Shown here: one piece after another, positions 35,187 through 46,300 of the stretch
Layout of the letters: each line of letters opens with the position of its first letter
Numbering within the stretch: the stretch's first letter is position 1
DNA from: Oscillospiraceae bacterium
GTDB taxonomy: Bacteria; Bacillota; Clostridia; Oscillospirales; Ruminococcaceae
Length of the DNA: 64,000 nucleotides
Direction of reading: 5' to 3'
Assembly: GCA_009778065.1 (NCBI GenBank)
Contig: WRKM01000019.1
Span: forward strand, 1-64,000
Program-made: the position numbers and the translations under genes
The notes under the pieces: generated by a model
What the model saw: only the letters and a program-made list of their open reading frames with translations
Database searches by the model: none
What the model was told of the DNA's origin: nothing

Positions 35187-37550
35187 ATGCTGACTAAGAT
35201 TCTTAAGCGCGACGGGCGGCATGTCCCGTTTAACCTCGAAAAAATTGCCGACGCTATATATAAGGCGGCGCGTTCCGTGGGCGGTCATGACTATGAGTCT
35301 TCTCTGCGGCTCGCAGAGAAGGTCTGCCATATTCTTGAAGTAGAGTCGGAAAAAAGCGGACACCCCCCCTCTGTCGAGGAGGTTCAGGATGTGGTGGAGA
35401 AAGTATTAATTGATGCGGGTCATGCCAAGACGGCGAAAGCGTATATAATTTACCGCTCCGACCGCACAAGAGTCCGCGAAATGAACACTAAACTAATGAA
35501 AATTTACGAGGATTTAACCTTTAAGCCGGCTATTGATTGTGACATTAAACGCGAAAATGCCAACATAGATGGTGACACGGCAATGGGTACAATGCTCAAA
35601 TACGGCTCTGAGGGTGCGAAGCAGTTTTATGAAATGTATCTGCTCTCCCCCGAACACTCTAAGGCACACGCCGAGGGCGACATTCATATTCACGACTTAG
35701 ATTTCTTTACGCTTACCACCACCTGCTGTCAGATTGATTTAATAAAGCTGTTTAAAGACGGTTTTTCGACCGGACACGGCTATTTGCGCGAGCCTAACAA
35801 TATCGCGAGCTATTCCGCACTCGCTTGTATTGCCATTCAATCAAATCAAAACGACCAGCATGGCGGACAGTCTATCCCGAACTTTGATTATGCACTCGCA
35901 GAGGGCGTTCATAAAAGCTATTTACAGCTTTATAAAAAGAACATTTTGAGGGCTGTCGGACTTTTCTCCGAAAATTCGGAAATTGATGACCTTGAAGAAA
36001 AAATCGAAAGTTTCGTTGATAAAATTAAAGCGGAACATGGTAAAGAACCCTCTCTCTCGGATGAAAAGGCTTACCGCGATTTGGAAAAGCCATATATAAC
36101 CGAGCTTTTAGGCGAATGTGAGGATTGTGATAAAACCGTTGAGAAAATTCAGGACTTCATTCGCAGACTCACAGAGAAAGAAACCGAACGTGCCACATAT
36201 CAGGCGATGGAAGCGTTAGTGCATAATTTGAACACCATGAACAGCCGCGCCGGCGCGCAAACGCCTTTTTCGTCTATCAATTACGGCACAGACACATCGC
36301 AGGAGGGCAGAATGGTTATTCGTAATATCCTGCTCGCTAACGAAAGCGGTCTCGGTAACGGCGAAACGCCTATTTTCCCCATTCATGTGTTTAAACTTAA
36401 AGAGGGTATAAGCTACAATCCGAGCGACCCCAATTACGACCTGTTTAAGCTCGCTTGCCGTGTCTCGGCAAAGCGGCTGTACCCCAACTTCTCATTTTTA
36501 GACGCACCCTATAATCTGCAATACTACAAAGAAGGCGATTATGATACCGAAGTAGCCTATATGGGCTGTCGTACCCGTGTAATAGCGAACAGGCACAATC
36601 CGGAGCGTCAAACCGTATCAGGCAGAGGAAATCTTAGCTTTACATCTATTAATCTGCCTCGAATCGGAATAATATCATCGGGCGACATAGTAGAGTTTTT
36701 CAAGAATCTCGAAGAGGTTATGAATTTGGCAATCAGTCAGCTTATGTACCGTTTTAAAATCCAGTGTCAGAAAAAGGTTAAAAACTTCCCGTTCCTTATG
36801 GGGCAGGGGGTCTGGATGGACTCCGAGAAGCTGAAGCCCGATGACAGTATCGAAGAAATTCTAAAGCACGGCACACTCGCCATGGGCTTTATCGGAGTTG
36901 CTGAATGTCTTTGCGCTTTAATCGGCGAGCATCACGGTCAGAGTGAAAAGGCACAGGAATTCGGACTGCGGATAATTAAGCGTATGAGAGACCGCCTTGA
37001 TGAAGAGAGCGTTAAAACAGGTCTTAATTTCACCCTGCTCGCCACGCCTGCCGAAGGTTTGTGCGGACGCTTTTTGCGAATGGACAAGCAGAGATTCGGC
37101 GTAATTAAGGGTATAACCGAACACGACTATTATACTAACTCATTTCACATTCCGGTTTATTTCGATATATCGGCATACAAGAAAATCGAGATTGAGGCTC
37201 CTTATCACGCGCTTACAAACGCCGGGCATATAAGTTATGTTGAAATGGACGGAAGCCCGTCAAATAACCTTGAAGCTTTTGAAAAAATTATTCGTTTTAT
37301 GAAAGAAAAAGGGGTCGGCTATGGCTCTATTAATCACCCTGTTGACCGTGACCCCGTTTGCGGCTATACGGGAGTAATCGGCGACCGTTGCCCTAAGTGC
37401 GGACGGCTCGAGTATGAAAATGGCGGCATAAAATTCGAGCGTATACGTCGTATAACAGGATATTTGGCAGGAACCGTTGACCGCTTTAACAACGCAAAAC
37501 GCGCCGAGGAAAGTGAAAGAATAAGGCATGATTTAGAAGGATTTAACTAA
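35187..37550 (+). CDS. nrdD: Anaerobic ribonucleoside-triphosphate reductase (class III)
   Basis: Glycyl-radical enzyme making dNTPs from NTPs without oxygen. An ATP-cone (residues ~1-95, KILKRDGRHVPFNLEKIADAIY) senses dATP. The body holds the active-site region (RAGAQTPFSSINYG), the C-terminal zinc segment VCGYTGVIGDRCPKCGR and the glycyl-radical loop RITGYLAGTVDRFN. Only three Cys are seen in the zinc segment, so a His may be the fourth ligand. Start at 35187 with AAAGGAAAG; the track start at 34983 lies in a terminator. The activase nrdG is not adjacent. 787 residues. Confidence 0.95.
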   Translation: MLTKILKRDGRHVPFNLEKIADAIYKAARSVGGHDYESSLRLAEKVCHILEVESEKSGHPPSVEEVQDVVEKVLIDAGHAKTAKAYIIYRSDRTRVREMNTKLMKIYEDLTFKPAIDCDIKRENANIDGDTAMGTMLKYGSEGAKQFYEMYLLSPEHSKAHAEGDIHIHDLDFFTLTTTCCQIDLIKLFKDGFSTGHGYLREPNNIASYSALACIAIQSNQNDQHGGQSIPNFDYALAEGVHKSYLQLYKKNILRAVGLFSENSEIDDLEEKIESFVDKIKAEHGKEPSLSDEKAYRDLEKPYITELLGECEDCDKTVEKIQDFIRRLTEKETERATYQAMEALVHNLNTMNSRAGAQTPFSSINYGTDTSQEGRMVIRNILLANESGLGNGETPIFPIHVFKLKEGISYNPSDPNYDLFKLACRVSAKRLYPNFSFLDAPYNLQYYKEGDYDTEVAYMGCRTRVIANRHNPERQTVSGRGNLSFTSINLPRIGIISSGDIVEFFKNLEEVMNLAISQLMYRFKIQCQKKVKNFPFLMGQGVWMDSEKLKPDDSIEEILKHGTLAMGFIGVAECLCALIGEHHGQSEKAQEFGLRIIKRMRDRLDEESVKTGLNFTLLATPAEGLCGRFLRMDKQRFGVIKGITEHDYYTNSFHIPVYFDISAYKKIEIEAPYHALTNAGHISYVEMDGSPSNNLEAFEKIIRFMKEKGVGYGSINHPVDRDPVCGYTGVIGDRCPKCGRLEYENGGIKFERIRRITGYLAGTVDRFNNAKRAEESERIRHDLEGFN

Positions 37551-37559
37551 ATAAATATC

Positions 37560-38393
37560 ATGAAATCTGTAATAAATACAAAAACCGTCATAGCTATAAC
37601 GCTTGTTGCGGCATCGCCGATATTACTTTCGTATATCGCAGTAAGCGCGGAAATTCATCCGCTTGCAATTTTATTTTCTCTTATCCCGGCTTTCATTATT
37701 ATAGCGGCTGTGGTTTATTATTATTACCAAATCCGCATACTTTTAAGTATCCCCGATATTCAAGCTCCCGACCGTAAGATTGCGGTAATTACAGGTTTTC
37801 TTCACAGAAATACTTTCGGTGTTAATTTGCCTTTTTACAGAGACGCACGGCAAAAGATGTTATCCATGCTTGCGGTTTCCTACGCGAGCAAGGGCGATTA
37901 TGTTGCCGCATACAGAACAAGCGGAGAAGCGTGGCGGTTTCTCCCCAAAAATTTCGCCGTTAAAACAACCTTAAAAGGGGAAGAAGCCGCAATTTATTAC
38001 GACAGAATTGAAATCCTGATACATCTCGGCAGATTTGAAGCCGCCGAGGATGTTTTGCGTGAACTTTGCTCTAAAACATTTCGTGATAAATCCGGCTTTT
38101 TTCTTTCAAAATTAGCTCAATCCTATTTTTCGGTTTACACGGACGATGTTGCGGCGGCTCTTGAGTCAATTCAACAGGCTCGTTCTTATTTGTCCGATGA
38201 GAGTATTCAAAAAGGTTTTCCGCTGAAAGATTTTAAATATGAGTTATTTTTTCTCGAAGCGAAAGCCCTCAGACATAAGGGGAAATCAAGCGAATCACAT
38301 GCGCTTTTAACGAGCATAGTTCACGGAAGCCGAAATTATGAACTCATAAGACTATCAAGAGAGGAGTTGGGATATTGGACAACACGTTTTTAG
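37560..38393 (+). CDS. Membrane-anchored helical-repeat (TPR-like) protein
   Basis: 277 residues: two hydrophobic helices (about residues 10-30 and 35-58), then an alpha-helical soluble part with TPR-like pairs (LAVSYASKGDYVAAYRTSGEAWRFLP; LIHLGRFEAAEDVLREL). No enzyme motif. It starts 9 bases after nrdD and overlaps the start of yfbR by 19 bases, so it is translated with both. A scaffold role in the nucleotide operon is a guess from context only. Confidence 0.6.
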   Translation: MKSVINTKTVIAITLVAASPILLSYIAVSAEIHPLAILFSLIPAFIIIAAVVYYYYQIRILLSIPDIQAPDRKIAVITGFLHRNTFGVNLPFYRDARQKMLSMLAVSYASKGDYVAAYRTSGEAWRFLPKNFAVKTTLKGEEAAIYYDRIEILIHLGRFEAAEDVLRELCSKTFRDKSGFFLSKLAQSYFSVYTDDVAAALESIQQARSYLSDESIQKGFPLKDFKYELFFLEAKALRHKGKSSESHALLTSIVHGSRNYELIRLSREELGYWTTRF

Positions 38394-38965
38394 CCATGTT
38401 ATTTCGTATGAAGCATATTTCACGCTGGAGTTTAATGTTTAACACTCAACAGGAAAATCTCATGCAACACACTGTTGAATGTGCTTTTATAACACAGTTT
38501 CTTGCGGTCGTCGGGAATTGTTATTTTTCTAAAAACTACGATGCAGAAAAGCTCTGCGCTTATGCCTTGTTTCACGATGTTTCAGAAGTGCTTACGGGCG
38601 ATATGCCCACGCCCGTAAAGTATTTTAACGAGGATATAAAATCTGCCTATAAAGACATAGAAAAAATCGCCTGCGAAAGACTTCTTTCCCATTTACCAAA
38701 AGAACTGCGTGAGGTTTACGCAACTTATTTCGACAGCGATAACCTTAGTGACGACGAAAAAAAGCTCATCAAAATAGCCGACAAGCTATGCGCCTACCTA
38801 AAATGTGTCACGGAATTGAAAGCCTCGAATAAAGAGTTTTCCGCCGCACACGATAGTATAAAAAAACAACTTGAAAATACAGAGAGTGAGGAATTAGGCT
38901 ACTTTTTAGAACACTGTCTTGAAAGCTTCACCCTTTCACTCGATAATTTAAAAGGAATGTTATAA
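38375..38965 (+). CDS. yfbR: 5'-deoxynucleotidase (YfbR/HD-domain family)
   Basis: Hydrolyses dNMPs to deoxynucleosides. Starts at TTG 38375, with GAGGAG 8 bases upstream. HISRWSLMFN near the N-terminus, the metal-binding FHDVSEVLTGDMPTPVKYF (His-Asp) and KIADKLCAYLKCVTEL (second Asp) match YfbR closely; the 196 residues match its length. Its place behind nrdD and the NrdR-controlled promoter points to balanced deoxynucleotide pools. Confidence 0.93.
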   Translation: MDNTFLAMLFRMKHISRWSLMFNTQQENLMQHTVECAFITQFLAVVGNCYFSKNYDAEKLCAYALFHDVSEVLTGDMPTPVKYFNEDIKSAYKDIEKIACERLLSHLPKELREVYATYFDSDNLSDDEKKLIKIADKLCAYLKCVTELKASNKEFSAAHDSIKKQLENTESEELGYFLEHCLESFTLSLDNLKGML

Positions 38966-38967
38966 CC

Positions 38968-39597
38968 GTGAAGAAATATTCACATATTATTTGGGATTGG
39001 AACGGCACATTGCTTGACGATGTAGACCGATGTGTAGGTGTAATAAATCGAATGTTATCAAGCCGCGGGCTGAAAGTATTCGCAAACATTGCAGAATATC
39101 ATGAGGTTTTTTCGTTTCCCGTCATTGATTATTACGAGAAAATAGGCTTTGATTTTGAGAAAGAACCCTTTGAGGAACTTGCCGTCGAGTACATTTCGCT
39201 TTATCATTCGCAGAGCTGTAAACTTCATAAAAATGCCCGAACTGTACTTCGGGAAATCCAAAGGAAAGGTATACCGCAGATTATTTTGTCGGCATCGGAA
39301 ATTAATAATCTAAAAAGCCAATTAGCTGACACCGATATAACCGATTGTTTTGATGAAATACTCGGAATTTCTGACATTTACGCAGGAAGTAAAACCGATA
39401 TAGGCTTAGATTTTATGAAGAGAAGTAAGGTAAAAAAAGCTATATTAATCGGCGATACTGAACACGATTATCAAACTGCAAGGACTTTAGGTACGGATTG
39501 CGTTTTAATCGCAAACGGACATCAGAGCAGAGGGCGGCTGTCTAAATTAGGCGTACCTGTGCTTACCGATATTATTGAGGTTTTGGATTATTTATAG
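38968..39597 (+). CDS. HAD-family hydrolase (phosphoglycolate-phosphatase-like)
   Basis: 209 residues, start at GTG 38968, two bases after yfbR. HAD motif I is WDWNGTLLDD with the nucleophile Asp, motif II is in QIILSASE, and the Lys plus motif IV IGDTEHDYQTARTLG follow. A helical cap between motif I and II fits subfamily I. Substrate could be phosphoglycolate or a nucleotide; sequence does not say. Member of the nrdD run. Confidence 0.83.
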   Translation: MKKYSHIIWDWNGTLLDDVDRCVGVINRMLSSRGLKVFANIAEYHEVFSFPVIDYYEKIGFDFEKEPFEELAVEYISLYHSQSCKLHKNARTVLREIQRKGIPQIILSASEINNLKSQLADTDITDCFDEILGISDIYAGSKTDIGLDFMKRSKVKKAILIGDTEHDYQTARTLGTDCVLIANGHQSRGRLSKLGVPVLTDIIEVLDYL

Positions 39598-39606
39598 GAG
39601 AAACTC

Positions 39607-39924
39607 ATGCAATCTTCTCGCTTTACCGTCATAGACGAGGCTTTTGTTTGTTCTGTTTGCGGCATACAGGTTCCGCCGCTCGGTTATACCGCCCGCGACC
39701 ATTGTAACAGATGTCTTTGTTCTGTTCATCTCGATAATAATCCCGGAGACCGCGAAAATGACTGCGGCGGCGTGCTTGAAGCTATTAGCGCGGAGCAGGG
39801 GAAAAAAGGTGTAAAAATTATATATAAATGCAGAAAATGCGGCGCGATAAAGAAAAATGTCGCCGCTCGCGACGACAATAACGATATGATTATAGAGTTG
39901 TTCGGGAATCCGCTCATAACATAA
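39607..39924 (+). CDS. RNHCP-domain zinc-ribbon protein
   Basis: 105 residues with two CxxC pairs (FVCSVCG and YKCRKCG) and the core ARDHCNRCLCSVHLDNNPGDR, which matches the RNHCP family (name motif here is RDHCN). Known only as a domain of unknown function, likely nucleic-acid binding. It has its own GGAG site 9 bases after the HAD gene and ends overlapping the addA stop by 11 bases on the other strand. Confidence 0.87.
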   Translation: MQSSRFTVIDEAFVCSVCGIQVPPLGYTARDHCNRCLCSVHLDNNPGDRENDCGGVLEAISAEQGKKGVKIIYKCRKCGAIKKNVAARDDNNDMIIELFGNPLIT

Positions 39925-42900
39925 TCTCCCCAAGCTCAAACGAGTAAATCCATTTTTCTTTCACCCTGTCCCCCGTCATTTCTTCTATCGCCCGTGCGTA
40001 AATTTCAAGCTGTTTGCCGTATTGTTCGTTTAGCTTTTCGCGTGTTTGGTTTTTGTTTGTTTTATAATCCACGAGTATAATACCACCCTCCTCGTAAAAA
40101 AACATATCCGCGATTCCTTGTACAAACGGGCGTTCTTCAAACCTTTTGTCATACTCGGCGGGGTAGCCGAGTTCTGACAGACTGATTTCAATACAGAGTT
40201 TAAATTCTTTATGTATTCTAAGACTCGCAGCCGCCCGCCTTCCGAGCCGACAGCCGAAAAACGCCTTAATTTTTTCCGGCTCAATTGCCGCAAATTCATC
40301 CGCCGTCAGGCGGTTTTTATGTGCGTTTATCTGCCCTAAAATGTCGCTATCCTTAAAATCAATCAGCTCCATCATTTTATGATAGGCGTCTCCGCGTTTC
40401 TTGCCCGTCAGTTTTCTGTTTTCCATGAACGATGCCCCCCGCGGGAAAATTGTAGGTTCATCATTTATTCTCTCTTCAATCTCATCATTAATTTTAAATA
40501 GTATATCATGACTTTCGAGATTTTTTACCCCTATTTGAGTTGCGGTGACTCGTCTCGGTATTGCCGTAAGCGGCTCGCGCAAATAAGGCTTTCCGATAGC
40601 TTCTTTAATATCGGCTGCGTCTTTAAGACTGCATGACGTATCGCTCCCGGCGCGTAGAGAATCTTTCCGTATTTTTTCATTTTCAACATTCTCGGTGTCG
40701 CTACGCTCTGCGGTTTGTGTAAAATTCTCTATTATCTCTCTTTTTATATTAGTTTTGAGTAACCAATTCAGGTATGAGTCGGTTGTTGTTTTTTCGTTAC
40801 GGCGGACGGCGGTTAAAATCAACTTGTCTCTCGCTCTCGTACACGCAACATAAAGTTTTCTCATTTCCTCGCTGACGGCGGCGTTTTTATTTTCTTCTCG
40901 CGCTTTTTTGTGGAGCAGTGTGTCGTATCTTGTCATTGTTTCGGGGATAATATGTCTGATTGCAAAACCTATTCTGTCACTGAAAATAATATCGGCGTAG
41001 TTTTCACGCAGATTAAACCTTGTGTTCGTCCGCGCCACAAAACATACAGGAAACTCTAAACCCTTAGAGGCATGAATGGTCATAAGTTTTACCCCGCCCT
41101 GTCCGCTCTCGCCCGAATATCGCGCCTCTTCAAGTATTATACCGCCGTCCGTTTGCCCGGAAACCACCCCGACAAGCCCCGAAAGCGTGTCCTTTGTGAG
41201 CCTTTTCAGGCTCTCGGAATAATGAAGTAAAAGCCTGATATTTGTCATGGTTTTTTCGGGGTTTGCACTCGCGGCGGAGAGCGGGTTAAAGCCGCCCTCG
41301 TCATAAATTAACCGTATAAGTCTGCTCGCTCCGTTATTTTTTGAATACGCCGACCACCTGCGCCAATCATCAAGAAATTCACCTGCCTTTATACTATTCC
41401 CGCGAGCTGACAGGTTTTCAAACAGTGTTTTATTAACATCTTCTTTTCTGATACACGCTATGTCGTTCGCCGTAAAATTATAAAGCGGCGACATTAAAAC
41501 CTGCAAAAGCTCCATTGACTCAAACGGACGCTCTATAACGGTTAAAAGCGCGAGAAGCGTCTTAATTTCCGGAACTTCCGAATAATCACCGCTCTTCTGT
41601 TTATCGTAGGGTATTCCGCGTTCTTCAAATGCCGTCGAAAACTCTTCCTCTACTGTCGAAAGACCGCTGACTAAAACGGCAAAATCGCTGTAATTACAAG
41701 GGCGGATACTTTTATCTTTTTCAGTGACCTTAAAGCCGCTTTTGACCATTTGTTCTATCCTGTCGGCTATATAATCTGCTTCCGCTTTTTTTTCGTCTAC
41801 CCTCTCTTTTTCATCCGTTTTGCCCGTTTCAATAATTACAAGCTCGGCTTTATACATATCACCGCCGCTTATATCTGTACCGAACACTAACTTTGAACCA
41901 TCGTCATAATCTACGCCGCCCGATTCTTTAGTCATAACAGTTTGGAAAATATCATTTACTGCATCTGTTACTTCTTTGGATGAACGGTAATTCTTATTAA
42001 GCGTAAGTGTATTAAAGCCTTCGTCAGCGGTGACGCGGACGAAAACCCGTTGGTCGGCATTTCTGAAACGGTAAATAGACTGCTTCACATCACCTACAAA
42101 AAAGAGGTTTTTTCCGTTTTTGCTTAGACCCTTAAAAATCTCATACTGCACTGCGTTGCTGTCTTGGAACTCGTCCACTATTATCTCATGGAAGTTGTTT
42201 CTTATGGTTTGAGCAAGCTCTTCATTTTGTAAAAGCTCAAGAACATAATGCTCTGCGTCCGAAAAATCTACACAGTCAACCTCTTTTTTAAGCTCGCGGA
42301 ATTTATTATTATAAACCTCGAAAAGCCGCCCCAATGCCTTTACTTGTCCCGCCTGTTTGCTTATAATATAATCAAAATCCAAAACAAGCCCTGCATTAAT
42401 TATCATATCTTTAAAAATGGGAACATATGCGTCTCGACGTTTTTTGATTTGCTCCTTTAGGGCTTTATTATCGCCTGAAGGATTTCCGTAATTGGAATTA
42501 CCGTAATCGTACAGCCCTTTTTCCCCTTTTGATAAATCGGCGGCTATCCAACTTTCGGCAAAGGCTCTGTCTTGCTCTGTTCTTTCGCGCATGGCTTCGC
42601 TGTAGGACAGCCCCCTACATTCGTCAATGTATTCAAGGCAACGTAAACCGTCGTTCTTGATTTTCTTTTTTGTTGTATCGAGTAAATCACAGAATCCGTT
42701 ATTTTCATAGAGTAATATTTTTTCGGCGAGCCATTTTTCGGGAAACGGTTGTTTTATATATTCCTTATGAAGCTCTAAAATTGCCTTACCGAGCTTTGAA
42801 TCGCCCGCTTCTCCCGTCATATTGCGTAGGGCGGCTTTTTCATTCTTATTGAAAACATCTGTGTCGTATATTGAATTTAATGCGTATTCAAGAGTACGGC

Positions 42901-43348
42901 GCGAATACCATTCGCTTTCTTTTTCCTCGCAGATTTTGAAATCAGGTTTTAGATTTAGCTCCTCGGCGTTTTCTCGCAGCAGCTGTATACAAAATGAACT
43001 TATAGTACAAATGTTTGCGTTTTCGAGATTAATCAGCTGTTCGTTTAACCATGATAAATCTCCTTCGCCTTTTTTATTTATAATCTCGGACTCTTTTATT
43101 ATTTTACCTATTGCGTCTTCGAGCCTCGACTTTAACTCCCCCGCCGCATCGTTTGTAAAAGTAACGGCTACGATTTTATCGGCGGGAACTCTCGGATTTT
43201 CGCTTATCAGCATACGGGTAATACGCTCGACTAACATAGCGGTTTTTCCGCTTCCCGCCGCCGCAGAGACTATTGCCGAGCCGTCTTTTTCCGTTGTATG
43301 ACCGATTGCTTTTTCTTGCTCATCGCTCCATTTAAATACACTGTTCAT
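39914..43348 (-). CDS. addA: ATP-dependent helicase/nuclease subunit A
   Basis: UvrD-type helicase-nuclease of the AddAB complex that processes double-strand breaks for recombination. Q motif/Walker A is SAAAGSGKTAMLVER (~residue 28), Walker B is VDEFQDSNAVQYE (~residue 393), and motif VI appears as LYVACTRARDKLILT. The C-terminal nuclease has GIADMFFYEEGGIILVDYKTN. 1144 residues, slightly shorter than the Bacillus protein. It overlaps addB by 4 bases. Confidence 0.96.
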   Translation of the reverse strand: MNSVFKWSDEQEKAIGHTTEKDGSAIVSAAAGSGKTAMLVERITRMLISENPRVPADKIVAVTFTNDAAGELKSRLEDAIGKIIKESEIINKKGEGDLSWLNEQLINLENANICTISSFCIQLLRENAEELNLKPDFKICEEKESEWYSRRTLEYALNSIYDTDVFNKNEKAALRNMTGEAGDSKLGKAILELHKEYIKQPFPEKWLAEKILLYENNGFCDLLDTTKKKIKNDGLRCLEYIDECRGLSYSEAMRERTEQDRAFAESWIAADLSKGEKGLYDYGNSNYGNPSGDNKALKEQIKKRRDAYVPIFKDMIINAGLVLDFDYIISKQAGQVKALGRLFEVYNNKFRELKKEVDCVDFSDAEHYVLELLQNEELAQTIRNNFHEIIVDEFQDSNAVQYEIFKGLSKNGKNLFFVGDVKQSIYRFRNADQRVFVRVTADEGFNTLTLNKNYRSSKEVTDAVNDIFQTVMTKESGGVDYDDGSKLVFGTDISGGDMYKAELVIIETGKTDEKERVDEKKAEADYIADRIEQMVKSGFKVTEKDKSIRPCNYSDFAVLVSGLSTVEEEFSTAFEERGIPYDKQKSGDYSEVPEIKTLLALLTVIERPFESMELLQVLMSPLYNFTANDIACIRKEDVNKTLFENLSARGNSIKAGEFLDDWRRWSAYSKNNGASRLIRLIYDEGGFNPLSAASANPEKTMTNIRLLLHYSESLKRLTKDTLSGLVGVVSGQTDGGIILEEARYSGESGQGGVKLMTIHASKGLEFPVCFVARTNTRFNLRENYADIIFSDRIGFAIRHIIPETMTRYDTLLHKKAREENKNAAVSEEMRKLYVACTRARDKLILTAVRRNEKTTTDSYLNWLLKTNIKREIIENFTQTAERSDTENVENEKIRKDSLRAGSDTSCSLKDAADIKEAIGKPYLREPLTAIPRRVTATQIGVKNLESHDILFKINDEIEERINDEPTIFPRGASFMENRKLTGKKRGDAYHKMMELIDFKDSDILGQINAHKNRLTADEFAAIEPEKIKAFFGCRLGRRAAASLRIHKEFKLCIEISLSELGYPAEYDKRFEERPFVQGIADMFFYEEGGIILVDYKTNKNQTREKLNEQYGKQLEIYARAIEEMTGDRVKEKWIYSFELGEIML

Positions 43349-46300
43349 TTTATTTTTATTTCCTCATATTTCCCCGCATTGTTACAAATGCCTTTATAGT
43401 CACAATACTCGCAGGGCGAGCTTCCCGAATATGTGGGTACGGCACGCATATCGCCCTCGTAAAGAGCGTTTAATCTTGTTTTTAACTGCTCTGCCGTTTT
43501 ACGGAAAAGGTTTGAAAATTCGTCATCTTCTAAGTTTATGAGTTTAATAAACTCTTTCCTTGATGCGGTTCTTTGCTTGAATTTCTTATTAATTTCTTCT
43601 ATATCGGGGCTTGGCGTACCGAATCCAAGCCCTGTGGTTTTTTGCGTTTCGAGCCTGTTTTGATATAAGTCTGCGGTATTTCCCGTGCCAACCGACGCGC
43701 CGTAAGGTCTGCAACTCTCGCTCAATCTTCCGCCGTTCACCAAACGATAAAATGCTCCCGCCGGTTTAAAGCGGGCATCCGAATCTACAGCGGCGAACAA
43801 ATAAATCAGCGCCTGCATATTTAAACCATACTCTATCTCTGAAGGATTAAATTCTTTTGAGCCTGTTTTGTAATCTATTACCCTAATGTAACGGGATTCT
43901 CCGTTTTGCAGAATGTCTATTCTGTCTGTTTTGCCTTTTATCAGAATATCGCCGTGCATAAACTCAAACTTTTTTTCAATTTCAAAGGGTCTGAAATCCG
44001 ACGATTCCATATCCTCGCGCATTTGTTTAAGTACCTCGGCGATTCCTGTTGCGTGAGCGAACAAAATCTCTTGTTTTCGTGCCGAACGCGCCAACCCGTG
44101 AAATTCATTTTCCTCAAATTCGGTTATGTAACGCTCCGTAATTTTCAAAAACTCATCGGAATCTGCATTAATAAAACTCTCATAATTATCATTTTTTCCG
44201 CCCCATTCTTCAAGCGTTTTTTCAAGTACAAAATGGGTCGCACTTCCGCGTGTTAAGGCGTCAGGCTCAGTGTTATTTTTTATTCTCCTTGTTCCAATCT
44301 TTAGCCCCTGCTCGCAAAAATACTTGAATAAACAGGTGTTAAGCGTTTCGATTCGGCTTGGCGAGATGCTTTCCCGCTCCAACAACGCTCTTGCATCAGT
44401 ACTGTCGATTCTATGTAAATAACCCCGATTTTCAATATTCTTATAAGTGAAAAGCCGTAAATGTTCTTTCGGCTCTATTTCGGAAAGTGCGTTGACGAGG
44501 GCGGCTTCAGCGGGCTTCACCGCCGTAAGGAACTTCAGCGCGTTTTTATGACTTGCCCAAAAAGACAGGGGTAGGGCTTTAGCGTCTTTATGCTTATCTT
44601 TTAAAATCGGCTCAGATATTAACGCTGACGCCCGCTTTTCTTTCCATGTCAGGTCGCGGAGCGGGGCGGTTATATAGAGCTTTTCAGTCGGCAGGCTCAT
44701 CGCTCTGTTTATTAAAAACCTTTCGCGATAATAACGGTCGGCGCGGTTTTCTTCTATGAATATTCCCGCCTCGTGCATTTGCTCGACTTCGGACTCGGTA
44801 AACTGCACGCCCGAAAAGGTACTGCTCGGAAATTCCCCGCGGTTTACCCCCATCAGGAACACAACCTTAACGTTGCCTGTCCGTGTGCGGCGCAGGTCGC
44901 CGACAATAACGCAGTCAAGTACCTGCGGCGGTTTTGCTGTCAGAGTTTTTTCAAATACCGAACACAACACAGCTTTATAATCAGAAACCGATATTTTTTG
45001 ATTCTCAAGTGCGCCGTACATGGATTCAAAAACGCCGATAATTTTTTCCCAAAGACCGCGATACTCATCATCGAGGCTCACGCCCGCTCTTCTGCCCTTG
45101 TATACAATATCGGCTACCGTTCTGCCAAACTCCATATCATTTAGAATAAAAGCCGTAAGTTCTTTTGTTATTACATCGCCTGTAGTATCTTTTATCTTAT
45201 TGGCTAAAGCCGCAAGCTTGTCTGTTATTTCGGCGCGGATTCTCTCCGCTTTTTCAGTGTTTTTTTCTTCGATAACCCCGGCGGGAAAAGTCCTATACCA
45301 GTCCTCATATCCGAGCTTCCATTCTCTTGCCGTTTGGGTGAGCAGTTGTATCTGCTTCTTTGACAGACGTTGGGTTCTGCGGTTATATCGGATATAATCA
45401 TGGGTTCTTTTTCCGCTGATTTTCCGTTGTCCTACGACCTTTATATCACGAATCGGAACAATGTCCGCCGATACACGTAAAAATCCGCTTTCTATTAACC
45501 CCTCTATAGCAGAAGCAGAATTATCCGCCGCCGCTTCGGCTGTTATCCCGCTCTCTATCACCTCCAACACGGTTATAATAAACCTCACCATAGGCTTTTC
45601 AATAACCGATACAGGAATATCGGAAAAAAGTTTTATTCCGTAAGCTGAAAACGCACTCTCAAGAACCCCCATAGATGGCGGATTTAATACGGCTATTTCG
45701 CTTTGACTGTAATTCTGTGTTGTGATTAGTTCGCGGATTTTCGCCGCAACAAAGTTACTCTCGGTATAAATATCTGAAAGTTTATAAACCTCGGTGTTGT
45801 GCCGGGGATTACGTTCGGGAATATAAGGTTCGGGAATCCCCGCCGTAAATCCTGTTTTATTATCTTCGGCTATTTTTTTCAACTTTTCCGCTAACCTTGA
45901 AGTAATGATATAACGGGCGTCTGTTGTCCCCATTCTGTCACCCGTCAGTGTCACGGTCAAACCTGCCGCTTGGATTGCCGCGGCTTCAAGCAATAACATC
46001 TGACCGCCTGTGAAACCGTCAAACCCGTCAACAAATATATGTTTACCCGCAAAGTATCTTGTTTTAAACGCGAGGGCGGCGGCGAGCCTTATTTCGTCCT
46101 GTCTGTCGCAGTGGTTCTCGCTCACGGCGCGGATGTACTCGCCGTAAATCAATGCGGCGTCGCTTATTTTAGATTTTAGGCGCGGATTTTTAATCGCTTG
46201 TACCGCCTCTGAAAGTTGTTCGGGGGAAATCCCCTCCCGCCCGAAAGCAGCGACAACATTTAACATACGTGCGGCAAAAGCGGGAGACGCCGCGCCGCCT

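Noticed and set aside
42822-43301. 159-residue plus-strand ORF
   Set aside because: Antisense to the 5' part of addA; a shadow frame.
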